Counted from the stretch's first letter, positions 1 to 6,815 are shown. The stretch is DNA of 11,219 nucleotides from DATJPD01 sp036394195 (GCA_036394195.1 DASWFO010000077.1:1-11219), one strand, 5' to 3'. Translations and numbers: made by a program. Notes: generated from the letters alone by a model not told the origin.

Positions 1-33
1 AAAATAAAACGGGCCGGTCCCGCGACCGGCCCG
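1..33 (-). terminator. Rho-independent terminator of the peroxiredoxin gene
   Basis: A perfect 9-bp inverted repeat (11-19 GGGCCGGTC with 24-32 GACCGGCCC, loop 20-23) can be extended one pair by C10-G33. Read on the minus strand it is followed directly by a T-rich run (complement of 1-9, TTTTATTTT). This is the textbook intrinsic terminator form and lies just past the stop codon of the peroxiredoxin gene, which is therefore expected to end its own transcript here. Confidence 0.88.
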
Positions 34-55
34 CCTTAACCATGATTGAGGGGGC

Positions 56-715
56 TTAGCGCGGCTGCGGCACGATCCGCAGATAGGGCTTCGGCGCCTT
101 CCAGCCCTGCGGATAGATCTTCTTGGCCTCGTCGTCGCTGACCGAGCCGGCGATGATCACATCATCCCCCTGCTTCCAGTTCACCGGCGTCGCCACCCGG
201 TGCTTGGCGGTCAGCTGCAGGGAGTCGACCACCCGCAGCACTTCGTCGAAGTTGCGGCCGGTCGTCATCGGGTAGATCAGGACCAGCTTGATCTTCTTAT
301 CGGGACCGATGACGAAGACATTGCGGACCGTCTGGTTGTCGGCGGGTGTGCGCTTGGCCGCATCGCCCGACGCCGCCGCCGGCAGCATGTCCCACATCTT
401 CGAAATCTCCAGGCTGGGGTCGGCGATGATCGGGTAGTTGGGAGCCGTACCCTGCGTCTCCTGGATGTCGTTCAGCCACCTGGAATGGCTGTCGACCGGA
501 TCGACGCTGAGCCCGATGACCTTGACGTTGCGCTTGTCGAATTCCGACTTGATCCTGGCCATGTAGCCGAGCTCGGTCGTGCAGACCGGGGTGAAGTCCT
601 TGGGATGTGAGAACAGGATCACCCAGCTGTCGCCGATCCAGTCGTGAAACCGGATCTTGCCTTGGGTCGTGTCCGCGGTGAAATCCGGGGCCGTGTCCCC
701 GATACGGAATGCCAT
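56..715 (-). CDS. 1-Cys peroxiredoxin (Prx6 type)
   Basis: Thiol peroxidase that reduces hydrogen peroxide and organic hydroperoxides, presumably in the cytosol (no signal peptide seen). The 219-residue protein carries the Prx6-class active site PxxxTxxC at residues 38-45 (HPKDFTPVCTTE), with peroxidatic Cys45. It is the only cysteine in the protein, so a true 1-Cys mechanism with an external reductant is expected. The YPMTTGRNFDE stretch and the long C-terminal extension are typical of Prx6 (about 210-225 residues) and not of the shorter AhpC/2-Cys class. The start at 715 is chosen over an in-frame ATG at 733 because a strong GGAGGAGG Shine-Dalgarno lies immediately before it and overlaps the alternative N-terminus. 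The gene stands alone, with a terminator 3' and a divergent small gene 5'. Expression during oxidative stress is likely but no regulator site was identified. Confidence 0.95.
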   Translation of the reverse strand: MAFRIGDTAPDFTADTTQGKIRFHDWIGDSWVILFSHPKDFTPVCTTELGYMARIKSEFDKRNVKVIGLSVDPVDSHSRWLNDIQETQGTAPNYPIIADPSLEISKMWDMLPAAASGDAAKRTPADNQTVRNVFVIGPDKKIKLVLIYPMTTGRNFDEVLRVVDSLQLTAKHRVATPVNWKQGDDVIIAGSVSDDEAKKIYPQGWKAPKPYLRIVPQPR

Positions 716-946
716 GACTCCTCCTCCGTGCAAAAGACGCCGCCCGACCCGCCTTCAGGCGGTGCCCGAGCTTTTGAGGTTTTGAGGTTGGGTTCTCCTG
801 AGTCCACGTAGCACCGCGGGGCCGCGATTTCCATGGCAGAAGGCCACGGGGGCGCCATCGCCGAAAGTTGAGGCTGTGGAAAAAGAATTGACACGTGAAC
901 AAAACGAGAACATGCTCCCTTCCCTCGAAGCATAGGGAGAATGATC
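716..946. promoter_or_regulatory. Divergent intergenic region between peroxiredoxin and a small membrane protein
   Basis: About 230 bases between two divergent starts, so it should hold both promoters. On the plus strand TTGACA at 888-893 is a perfect -35 match, but the hexamer 17 bp later (CATGCT, 911-916) matches the -10 consensus at only three positions. A short tandem repeat (TTTTGAGG twice, about 773-788) and a small hairpin (CCGCC-TTCA-GGCGG, 749-762) are present on the peroxiredoxin side. No GGAAC-N16/17-CGTT stress promoter was found here. I could not locate a convincing peroxiredoxin promoter. Confidence 0.4.
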
Positions 947-1048
947 ATGCGTGGACTTATCTATCGGATCGGCGAAGGTGCGGGCTTGGCGGCGGTGATG
1001 ATCTCGATCCTCATGTGGGCGACCATCGCGGACGCCGTGCTGCATTGA
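947..1048 (+). CDS. Small single-pass membrane protein, 33 residues, function unknown
   Basis: This short reading frame encodes MRGLIYRIGEGAGLAAVM followed by ISILMWATIADAVLH. A positively charged N-terminus (Arg2, Arg8) precedes one hydrophobic stretch of about 18 residues (roughly 13-30), consistent with a single transmembrane helix with the N-terminus inside. The start at 947 is preferred over ATG 941 because AGGGAG at 934-939 then lies 7 nt upstream; from 941 the spacing would be too short. A TTGACA box at 888 supplies a possible promoter. I do not recognise the family. Small proteins of this kind are often missed by gene callers. The coding claim rests on the ribosome binding site, the amphipathic layout and third-position codon bias, not on homology. 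Confidence 0.55.
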   Translation: MRGLIYRIGEGAGLAAVMISILMWATIADAVLH

Positions 1049-1060
1049 GCGCTCGCCGCC

Positions 1061-1339
1061 ATGGATCTGGCGATCACCAGGGTGTCCTGCCCCATCTCCC
1101 AACAGGGGGGCTCCCAACAGGGGGGCTCCCAACAGGGGGGCTCCCGCCAGGGGGTCGGCGCGCGCGACGCCGCCCCTGACGAGAGGTGGGACGTCGTCTG
1201 TCTGCAGCACCGATGCGGGGTCGAGGTAGCGCAGCCGCTGGCCAGCTTCGGCCATCGCTTCCATGCCGAGGCGTTTCTCAGCGACCTGCTGGCCGAAACC
1301 CGCTCGGGAGGATTGCCCGATGGACACGGCTCAACCTGA
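1061..1339 (+). CDS. Possible hypothetical protein with SQQGG repeats
   Basis: A 92-residue open frame whose residues about 12-32 are three to four copies of Ser-Gln-Gln-Gly-Gly encoded by the 15-bp tandem repeat at 1096-1155. After the repeat the frame shows GC-rich third positions, as real genes here do, and it overlaps the start of the DUF3572 gene by 20 nt, which fits an operon. Against it: no Shine-Dalgarno precedes ATG 1061, no known domain is recognisable, and other frames across the repeat are also open. It could be a decayed gene, or the coding part may begin downstream of the repeat. Nothing better supported was seen on either strand between 1049 and 1319. Confidence 0.3.
   Translation: MDLAITRVSCPISQQGGSQQGGSQQGGSRQGVGARDAAPDERWDVVCLQHRCGVEVAQPLASFGHRFHAEAFLSDLLAETRSGGLPDGHGST
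1096..1155 (+). repeat. 15-bp tandem repeat with G-runs, four copies
   Basis: The unit CTCCCAACAGGGGGG occurs three times exactly (1096-1110, 1111-1125, 1126-1140), then once with changes (1141-1155, AA to GC and final G to T). The period is a multiple of three, so copy changes would preserve any reading frame. The plus strand presents four G-runs of 6, 6, 6 and 5 spaced by 9 nt, and within each unit CCC-AACA-GGG can also fold as a mini-hairpin. Exact identity between copies suggests recent or ongoing slippage. Confidence 0.9.
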
Positions 1340-1658
1340 CCGTCAGCCGCCACATTTCCTGCGCCAGGTCTTCCGTCCGCGGATGGCGAATCAGGAAGCG
1401 GCGGAGGCGATCGCCCTGACCGCACTGGCCCATGTGCTCGAGGACACCGACCGGGCGGGGCGGTTCTGCACCGCGACCGGGCTCGGCGGGGCCGAGCTCG
1501 CGGGCTATGTCCGCGACCCGGTCTTTCTCGGCGGCGTGCTCGATTTTGTGCTCGATGACGAGGCCTTGCTCGTCGAAGTTGCCGCGGCCGCTCAGGTCTC
1601 TCCGGAGACGCTGGCGGCAGCGCGCCGGCGCCTTCCCGGCGCTCCGGTTCGCGAATGA
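1320..1658 (+). CDS. DUF3572 domain protein
   Basis: A 112-residue, mostly helical, cytosolic protein of unknown function. The segment from about residue 22 to the end (NQEAAEAIALTALAHVLED, then TGLGGAELAGYVRDP, FLGGVLDFVLDDEALLVE and SPETLAAARRRLPG) has the family layout as I remember it: an EA-rich helix, a GRF-TGL turn, a second helix ending in an LDF-L-DE-LL stretch, and a final AARR-LPG. Start 1320 has GGGAGG at 1306-1311, 8 nt upstream, giving a Pro/Arg-rich N-terminal tail. ATG 1383 would give a 91-residue protein covering only the domain. It lies about 160 bases before the HU gene on the same strand. Its role is not known; I infer nothing beyond the family. Confidence 0.82.
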   Translation: MDTAQPDRQPPHFLRQVFRPRMANQEAAEAIALTALAHVLEDTDRAGRFCTATGLGGAELAGYVRDPVFLGGVLDFVLDDEALLVEVAAAAQVSPETLAAARRRLPGAPVRE

Positions 1659-1677
1659 CTCGGTTTCTTGCCGAGTC
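1657..1677 (+). other. Small hairpin after DUF3572
   Basis: A perfect 7-bp inverted repeat (GACTCGG 1657-1663, CCGAGTC 1671-1677, 7-base loop) that begins at the DUF3572 stop codon. No T-run follows on the plus strand, so it is not a standard terminator; it may stabilise the 3' end or attenuate read-through. The rest of 1678-1821, upstream of the HU gene, should hold the HU promoter, but I could not pick convincing -35/-10 boxes. Confidence 0.4.
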
Positions 1678-1821
1678 GCGCGTCCGATAAGGCAAAAAAG
1701 CGAGGAAACATGCGAGACGGCGATTGCATTGCCGCCCCGAATCGGGTCACACCCTGTGTAGTCCACGGCGGCCCGCAGTCGCAATTCCGCTCTGGCGCCA
1801 TCGCTCAACCGGGAGGTTATT

Positions 1822-2091
1822 ATGAGCAAATCGACTCTCGTCGACGTCGTCCGCGAACACACCGAATGCACGGTGAATGCCGCGAAGGAGGCCGTCGACG
1901 CCATCTTCGAAACCATCACCAAGGGGCTGAAGAAGGAAGGCGATATGTCGATCGTCGGCTTCGGCACGTTCAAGGTCTCCAAGCGCGCCGCCCGCATGGG
2001 CCGCAACCCGCAGACCGGCGAAGCGATCAAGATCGCGGCCGGAAAGACGGTTCGCTTCAAGGCCTCGAAGCAGCTCAAGGAATCCATCTAA
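1822..2091 (+). CDS. HU/IHF-family nucleoid DNA-binding protein
   Basis: Histone-like protein that bends and compacts DNA as a dimer. At 89 residues it has the standard HU length. An N-terminal helical dimerisation body (residues 1-40) leads into the family motif GFGTF (46-50) and the beta-arm with the minor-groove intercalating tip RNPQTGE (61-67, Pro63), then the C-terminal FKASKQLKESI. An HU assignment is preferred to IHF because of the overall sequence of the arm and short tail, but alphaproteobacteria often hold several paralogues. Cys16 is not usual in HU. The start is firm: GGGAGG at 1811-1816, 5 nt before ATG. A long hairpin terminator follows at 2210. The gene appears monocistronic or at the end of a short unit with DUF3572. 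Confidence 0.95.
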   Translation: MSKSTLVDVVREHTECTVNAAKEAVDAIFETITKGLKKEGDMSIVGFGTFKVSKRAARMGRNPQTGEAIKIAAGKTVRFKASKQLKESI

Positions 2092-2160
2092 GGGCGTTGT
2101 GGCGACGGCGCGCCTGACGGCCGCCGCACGCCGACCGCACGAGCTGAACGGCGCTGCCCG

Positions 2161-2176
2161 GTCCGCATCAGCGGAC
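2161..2176 (+). other. Short hairpin in the HU 3' region
   Basis: A perfect 6-bp stem with tetraloop (GTCCGC-ATCA-GCGGAC). No T-run follows. It sits between the HU stop and the main terminator and may shape the HU mRNA 3' untranslated region. The remaining sequence 2092-2209 shows no gene. Confidence 0.35.
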
Positions 2177-2209
2177 AAGCCGGCGCCTATGGGCAGAACT
2201 TGGGTTTGC

Positions 2210-2264
2210 AATCCAGCCTGAACGCGTCCGTCGCGGACGCCGGTCAGGCTGGATTTGCTTTTGC
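2210..2264 (+). terminator. Long hairpin terminator for HU, overlapping the 3' end of the convergent permease gene
   Basis: A perfect 12-bp outer stem (2210-2221 with 2244-2255) encloses a small internal loop and a perfect 7-bp inner stem (2224-2230 with 2234-2240, triloop TCG). On the plus strand the stem runs into TTTGCTTTTGCC, giving a T-rich tail suited to stopping HU transcription. The right arm covers the last four codons and the stop of the convergent permease (stop at 2244-2246). On the minus strand no T-run follows, so efficient termination of the transporter operon at this hairpin is less certain. Confidence 0.8.
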
Positions 2265-3020
2265 CTTCCCGAGCGCCGACTTTGCCGCCGGCGGGCTCAC
2301 AAGACGGCCCCACGCCTCCAGGACGAGGTCGGTGAAGACGGCGAACAGGCCGACCACCACGGCGCCCTGCACGACGTAAGGCAGCTTGTCGCCGACCAGC
2401 CCGTCGATGATCGGCGTTCCCAAGGTCACCGCACCGACCGTCGATCCGATCGTGGCGGTGCCGATGTTGATCACGACCGCGGTGCGGATGCCGGCGAGAA
2501 TGGTGGCGCCGGCGAGCGGCAGCTCGACCTGGCGCAGCACCTGGAGCGGCGACAGCCCCATGCCGGTGGCCGCCTCGCGCACGGCGGCAGGCACGCTCTC
2601 CAATCCGGCGATGGTGTTTTCCAGGATCGGCAGAAGCCCGTAAATCGCCAGCGCGATGAAGGTCGGCAGCGGTCCGTACCCGACCGCGGGAACCGCGACC
2701 GCGAGCACCGCCACCGGCGGACAGCTTTGCCCGATGGTCGCCAGGGCGTCGGCCAGGACGCGGAAGTCGCGTCCGGCCGGGCGCGTCACGAAGATCCCGA
2801 GCCCCACGGCCAGGACCGCGGACACCAGGCTGGCCGTGGCCACCAGACCGGCATGCGACAGCCACAGCGTGACGAACGTCTCGCCGTCATAGACCGGCGG
2901 CTCGATCCCGGGAAATGCCCAGGCGAAGACCGGCGCCAGCGCCGGCATGAACGCCAGCACGGCAGCGAAGAGCAGCCCGGCCAGCACAACCGCGGTCCAT
3001 CCGGTGCGGCGTTTGGTCAT
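2244..3020 (-). CDS. yehW: Osmoprotectant-type ABC transporter permease (YehW-like)
   Basis: Inner-membrane permease of the glycine betaine/quaternary amine importer family. The 258-residue protein has an N-terminal TM helix (about 9-30), a periplasmic segment, and then the conserved core of about five TM helices. The EAA loop that contacts the ATPase is visible (EAATGMGLSPLQVLRQVELPL, about residues 147-167). E. coli YehW is of similar size, and this is the last gene of the cluster, as in yehZYXW. Start 3020 (MTKRRTG) is preferred to an upstream in-frame GTG that lies inside the ATPase gene. It begins 7 nt after the ATPase stop, so translation is probably coupled; no strong Shine-Dalgarno is seen. 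The gene symbol is by family and gene order only. Confidence 0.88.
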   Translation of the reverse strand: MTKRRTGWTAVVLAGLLFAAVLAFMPALAPVFAWAFPGIEPPVYDGETFVTLWLSHAGLVATASLVSAVLAVGLGIFVTRPAGRDFRVLADALATIGQSCPPVAVLAVAVPAVGYGPLPTFIALAIYGLLPILENTIAGLESVPAAVREAATGMGLSPLQVLRQVELPLAGATILAGIRTAVVINIGTATIGSTVGAVTLGTPIIDGLVGDKLPYVVQGAVVVGLFAVFTDLVLEAWGRLVSPPAAKSALGKAKANPA

Positions 3021-3027
3021 CGGCGGC

Positions 3028-3951
3028 TCAGGCGACGAGGTCGGCGAGCCGGATGGCACCCGCGACGCGGCCCGCTTCATCGCGCACCGCCAGCCGGTCG
3101 GTGTGGCGCTCGATCATGCGCGACAGGGCGTCCTTCAAGGTCGCCGAGGCGTCGATCGCGTCGCCCGGTGCGGGCTCGCCGGGGCGCATGCGCTCGGCCA
3201 CGCGCTGCACGGCCAGGCGCTTCAGGCCGATCTGCGACATGCCGATCAGGTCGTGCACGAACTCGGTCGCCGGACGGTCGAGGATCTGGCGCGGCGAGCC
3301 GAACTGGACGATCCGCCCGTGCTCCATGACCGCCAGCTCATCGGCAAGCTCCAGCGCTTCATCCATGTCGTGGGTGACGAAGAGGATGGTCTTCTTGGTC
3401 GTCTCGTGGATATGCGCGAACTCGGCGTGCATCTCGCCGCGGGTGATCGGGTCGAGGGCGCCGAACGGCTCGTCCATCAGCAGGATGTCGGGATCGGCGG
3501 CCAGCGCCCGGGCGACGCCGACCCGCTGCTGCTGCCCGCCGGACAGCTGATGCGGATATTTGCCGGCATATTCGCGCGCGTCGAGCCGCAGCAGCCCGAG
3601 CAGCTCACGGACCCGCTCGGCGATCCGCGGCTGCGGCCAGTTCAGGAGCCGCGGCACCGTCGCGATATTCTCCTCGACCGTCCAGTGCGGGAACAGCCCC
3701 ACCGACTGGATGACGTAACCGATCCGCCGCCGCAGCATTTCCGGGGGCAGCCGCTCGATGTCCTCGCCGCCGACCCGGATGGTCCCTGACGTCATCTCAA
3801 CCAGCCGGTTGATCATCTTGAGGGTCGTCGACTTGCCCGATCCCGACGAGCCGATCAGCGCACAGACCTCGCCGCGTTTCACCGTCAGCGACACGCCGTC
3901 GACGATGCGCCGTCCGGCATAGGTCTTCACCACGTTGCTGAGCTCGATCAT
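3028..3951 (-). CDS. yehX: Osmoprotectant-type ABC transporter ATP-binding protein (YehX-like)
   Basis: Cytosolic ATPase subunit that powers import. Of its 307 residues, Walker A GSSGSGKST is at 34-42, the Q-loop near Gln82, signature LSGGQQQR at 136-143, Walker B LLMDE at 157-161 and the H-loop His194. A C-terminal extension (about 240-307) ending in DRLAVRDEAGRVAGAIRLAD resembles a single CBS-like module, as in OpuA/ProV-type ATPases, where CBS domains can sense ionic strength. E. coli YehX is of nearly the same length. The frame stays open far upstream, but the true start is ATG 3951: it has AGGGAG 6 nt upstream, and its ATG overlaps the preceding permease stop (ATGA). Confidence 0.93.
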   Translation of the reverse strand: MIELSNVVKTYAGRRIVDGVSLTVKRGEVCALIGSSGSGKSTTLKMINRLVEMTSGTIRVGGEDIERLPPEMLRRRIGYVIQSVGLFPHWTVEENIATVPRLLNWPQPRIAERVRELLGLLRLDAREYAGKYPHQLSGGQQQRVGVARALAADPDILLMDEPFGALDPITRGEMHAEFAHIHETTKKTILFVTHDMDEALELADELAVMEHGRIVQFGSPRQILDRPATEFVHDLIGMSQIGLKRLAVQRVAERMRPGEPAPGDAIDASATLKDALSRMIERHTDRLAVRDEAGRVAGAIRLADLVA

Positions 3952-5114
3952 GACGTTCTCCCTGTTCCGCCGGCGAGGTCGATCGCCGTCCGCATCACCA
4001 GATCGGCCGCCAGCGCCAGCAGGATGGTCGGTACGGCGCCGAGCAGGATGAGGTCGACCGCGTACTGGCCGAGGCCTTGAAAGATGAACGCCCCGAGGCC
4101 GCCGGCGCCGATCAGGGCCGCGACCGCGGCCAGGCCGATGGTCTGCACCAGCACGACGCGCACGCCGGCCAGCACCACCGGCATCGCCAACGGCACCTCG
4201 ACCCGCCAGAAGACCTGACGCGGCGTGAATCCCATCCCGTTCGCCGCGTCGACCACCGCCGGGTCGACGCCGGAGATGCCGGCCTCGGTGTTCCGGACCA
4301 CCGGCAGCAGCGCATACATGATCAGGGCGAAAATCGCCGGGGCGGCGCCGATGCCCTGCACGCCGAGCGCGGCGAGAGCCGGCACCCGCGCCGCCAGGGC
4401 CGACAGCGGTGCGATGAGCAGCCCGAACACCGCCACCGACGGGATGGTCTGCACGACGTTCAGCACCGCGAACACGCCCTGGCGCAGCCCGGCCCGCCGC
4501 GCGGCTGCGACGCCGAGGGGGGCGCCAATCACCACCGCCGGGACGAGGGCGGCGAGGACCAACAGGCAATGGCGGCCGAATTCGACGGCGAAGGTGTCGC
4601 GATGGGTTGCGAATTCGCGCAGGATCGACAGCGCGTCGAGGCGGCCGCTGACCATCAGAAGCCCGACCGCGCCGCTGACGACGAGGGCGACCAGCAACCG
4701 CATGAGCGGCCCGGTCCGCCGCCGCTGCACGGCGTCGACGATGATCAGCGTCGCGGCGAGCTCGACGATCCAGAAGGCCGGGCCGAGGGAAGTCCGGGCC
4801 GCCGGATGATCCGGCACCAACAGCGCCGTCGCCGCCTCGCCCGCAATCGCCAGCGCCAGCAGGAGCAGCATCGCGGCGGCGACCCCCACGGCGAAATGCG
4901 GCGTCCGGTTCGGCGCCAAGAACGCGGCGACGATCAAGACCGCGCCCAGCGCCGCGAACAGGCCCAAGGCGGCGGGCCCGGCCACGGTCCACAGCGGCAA
5001 GGGCTCGCCGGAGACGAGACGGTTGGGCGCATGCGTGACAAAGCCGGTGAGACAGATCGCGGCGGCGCCGACAAGCCACAACAAAAGCAGGACCTTGTTT
5101 CCCGGCACGTTCAC
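3948..5114 (-). CDS. yehY: Osmoprotectant-type ABC transporter permease, long form (YehY-like)
   Basis: Inner-membrane permease, 388 residues, close to the size of E. coli YehY and much longer than YehW. The N-terminal half (1-160) adds several extra TM helices; the C-terminal half is the standard permease core with an EAA loop (DAANGMGFTPRQVFWRVEVPL, about residues 289-309). Two different permeases plus one ATPase imply a heterodimeric channel. The start is a GTG at 5114 that overlaps the stop of the binding-protein gene (GTGA), so translation is likely coupled; there is no clear Shine-Dalgarno, and a GTG two codons later cannot be excluded. Stop overlaps the ATPase start by 4 nt. Confidence 0.9.
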   Translation of the reverse strand: MNVPGNKVLLLLWLVGAAAICLTGFVTHAPNRLVSGEPLPLWTVAGPAALGLFAALGAVLIVAAFLAPNRTPHFAVGVAAAMLLLLALAIAGEAATALLVPDHPAARTSLGPAFWIVELAATLIIVDAVQRRRTGPLMRLLVALVVSGAVGLLMVSGRLDALSILREFATHRDTFAVEFGRHCLLVLAALVPAVVIGAPLGVAAARRAGLRQGVFAVLNVVQTIPSVAVFGLLIAPLSALAARVPALAALGVQGIGAAPAIFALIMYALLPVVRNTEAGISGVDPAVVDAANGMGFTPRQVFWRVEVPLAMPVVLAGVRVVLVQTIGLAAVAALIGAGGLGAFIFQGLGQYAVDLILLGAVPTILLALAADLVMRTAIDLAGGTGRTS

Positions 5115-6022
5115 TTGGCGGTCACTGGCGCGGCGGCAAGAAAATCGGCAGCAACCGATTTCGCATCAAAGCCTTCGACGGCGATCCTGGCGTTCAGCTT
5201 GCGCAAGGTTTCGAGCGACAAGCGGGCAAAGACCAGCTCCAGCAGACGGCGGATATCGGGATAACGCTCGAGCACCAGGGCGCGAATGACCGGCGCCGGC
5301 CGATAGACGACCTGCACCTTCTTGTCGTCCGCCAGCGCCACCAGCCCGAGCACGGCCAGGGCGCCGTCGGTGCCGTAGGCCATCGCCGAATTGACACCCG
5401 ACGTCCCCTCCGCCGCGGCGCGGATCGTCGCGGCGGTGTCGCCGGCGGCAAGGACCAGGAGCTGCGAGCGCCGCAGCTTGAATCCATAGGCCGCCTGGAA
5501 AGCCGGCAGCGCGCCCGGGCTGCTGACGAACTCGGCGGACCCCGCGAGCTTCACCGCGCCGCCGGCTAAGACGTAGTGCGCGAAGTCGCCAAGCGTGGAC
5601 AGCTTCTCCGCCGACGCGAGGTCGCCGCGCACGGCGATCGCCCAGGTGTTGTCCGCGGGCGCCGGCGCCAGCCAGACCAGCCGGTTCTGCTGGAGATCGA
5701 GCGCCCTCACCGTCTCGTAGCCGCGCTCCGCATCGCGCCAGACCGGATCGGTTTCGCGCCGAAAGAACGTCCGGCCGTTGCCGGTGTATTCCGGGTACAC
5801 GTCGATCTGCCCGGCCATGATGGCCTTGCGCACGATTTCGGTTGGCCCGAGCTGGATGCGCCTGGTCACCGGTATGCCGCTTTGCGTCAGCGCCACCGCG
5901 ATGAGATTGCCGAGCAGCGCCCCTTCGGTATCGATCTTCGACGCCACCACCACCGGCTGCGCAAGGCCCGGGGCGGATGCGAGGATCCACGCCGCGAGAG
6001 TGAGGCCGGCGAGCCGTCGCAC
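5111..6022 (-). CDS. yehZ: Periplasmic substrate-binding protein, osmoprotectant type (YehZ/OsmF-like)
   Basis: Captures a quaternary-amine-like solute in the periplasm and hands it to the two permeases. The 303-residue precursor opens with a signal peptide (MRRLAGLTLAAWILASAPGLA, cleavage likely after Ala21). Family landmarks are SKIDTEGALLGNLIA near the mature N-terminus, DVYPEYTGNGRTFF (about 74-87), and the C-terminal AMAYGTDGALAVLGLVALADDKK followed by YRPAPVIR. The tyrosines in the two conserved stretches are candidates for an aromatic cage for a cationic ammonium group. Starts at GTG 6022, with AGGG 7 nt upstream and only 21 nt after the RraA-like stop. Glycine betaine is the classic ligand; ergothioneine importers (EgtU) belong to the same superfamily, so hercynine or ergothioneine are real alternatives given the neighbouring egtD. 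Confidence 0.9.
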   Translation of the reverse strand: MRRLAGLTLAAWILASAPGLAQPVVVASKIDTEGALLGNLIAVALTQSGIPVTRRIQLGPTEIVRKAIMAGQIDVYPEYTGNGRTFFRRETDPVWRDAERGYETVRALDLQQNRLVWLAPAPADNTWAIAVRGDLASAEKLSTLGDFAHYVLAGGAVKLAGSAEFVSSPGALPAFQAAYGFKLRRSQLLVLAAGDTAATIRAAAEGTSGVNSAMAYGTDGALAVLGLVALADDKKVQVVYRPAPVIRALVLERYPDIRRLLELVFARLSLETLRKLNARIAVEGFDAKSVAADFLAAAPVTAK

Positions 6023-6043
6023 GACGCGGCCCTGGTCGCGGTC

Positions 6044-6757
6044 CTAATGGATGTCGTCGGCCTGGCCCATCGCGCGCTTCAGCGCCTCGACGGTAAAGCC
6101 GGGCTGCCTGGCCGCGGCGATGATCACCGCCTCGCGCTTCGCGATCAGTGACGCCGCGTCGACCACCTGACGCTCGAGCCCGTGGGGAATCACCACCGCC
6201 CCGTGGCGGTCGGCGTGGATCAGATCGCCGGAATTGACCACCATCCCGGTGACGTTCACCTGGACACCGAAATCGACCGCATGCACCCAGGCATGCGAGG
6301 GCACGACGGAGCCGGCGAGCACGAAGAACCCCGGCGCCATCATGTCGATGTCGCGCACCGCCCCGTCGGTGACGACGCCGACGCAGCCGAGCCCCTTGTG
6401 CACGTTCGACTGCACCTCGCCCCAGAAGCAGCCGAAGCCGCGGTCGTCGCCGTCGATGTCCTGCATCACCATGATCGAGGGCCGCGGACCTTTTTCCACG
6501 TACTCGTAATAGGCGATCCGCCTGGCTTTGGCCTTGTCGTTCGCCAGGCCATCCGGTTCCTTGGAGCGGATGATCACCGTGCGCGCGTAGGCCAGGACCG
6601 GCTTCAGCTGCGGGAACGGTGCCACCAGCGGCCGGGCGGTGAAGCCCTTGGTCCGCCGCTCCGGTGCGACGATCTCGAGCGCATTGCAGATGGACGGCGT
6701 GTCGAGCGAGATCAGGGCCTGGCGGGTGGCGTCGGATAGCGGTGCGATGTCATGCAT
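6044..6757 (-). CDS. RraA/HMG-aldolase-like family protein
   Basis: A 237-residue member of the RraA-like fold, whose enzymes include 4-hydroxy-4-methyl-2-oxoglutarate aldolase/oxaloacetate decarboxylase and whose name comes from the RNase E inhibitor RraA. Visible family signature: GEVQSNVHKGLGCVGVV (113-129), then TDGAVRD (130-136) with the Arg135-Asp136 pair that corresponds to the catalytic Arg-Asp and metal-site residues, followed by GDLIHADRHGAVVIP. An N-terminal extension brings it above the roughly 160 residues of classic RraA. Start 6757 has AGGGAG 7 nt upstream; the frame continues open beyond it but overlaps egtD. Its gene lies between egtD and the transporter (58 nt and 21 nt gaps), so it should share their transcript. 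Substrate unknown; older databases call such proteins dimethylmenaquinone methyltransferase, which is a misnomer. Confidence 0.85.
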   Translation of the reverse strand: MHDIAPLSDATRQALISLDTPSICNALEIVAPERRTKGFTARPLVAPFPQLKPVLAYARTVIIRSKEPDGLANDKAKARRIAYYEYVEKGPRPSIMVMQDIDGDDRGFGCFWGEVQSNVHKGLGCVGVVTDGAVRDIDMMAPGFFVLAGSVVPSHAWVHAVDFGVQVNVTGMVVNSGDLIHADRHGAVVIPHGLERQVVDAASLIAKREAVIIAAARQPGFTVEALKRAMGQADDIH

Positions 6758-6815
6758 GGCGGGTCTCCCTGCCCGTTTATAGCGCACCGGTGCCGGAGAT
6801 GGCGACCCTCGAACG

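Noticed and set aside
888..900. CACGTG palindrome as a regulator operator
   Set aside because: Only six bases are symmetric and it merely overlaps the TTGACA box; too short to claim an operator.
1096..1155. CRISPR array
   Set aside because: The units are 15 bp, contiguous and without spacers; no cas gene is present.
755..1327. Minus-strand open frames running through the 15-bp repeat and the small membrane gene
   Set aside because: No ribosome binding site, Pro/Arg/His-rich biased composition and no domain; openness is explained by high GC and the frame-neutral repeat.
2947..3789. Plus-strand open frame opposite the ATPase gene
   Set aside because: No recognisable motif and no ribosome binding site; the opposite strand encodes intact Walker A, signature and Walker B motifs.
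3952..5079. Long in-frame extension upstream of the ATPase start, making a 683-residue reading frame
   Set aside because: It lies antiparallel in phase to nothing useful: it overlaps the YehY permease in another frame, is Arg/Gly-rich low-complexity in composition, and the ATPase has its own Shine-Dalgarno and a standard start at 3951. It is a GC-rich shadow, not a fusion.
4077..5264. Plus-strand open frame of 395 codons opposite the permease and binding-protein genes
   Set aside because: Its product is dominated by Arg, Gly, Asp, Gln and His with no domain, as expected for the complement of a GC-rich hydrophobic gene. The minus-strand genes have full family motifs.
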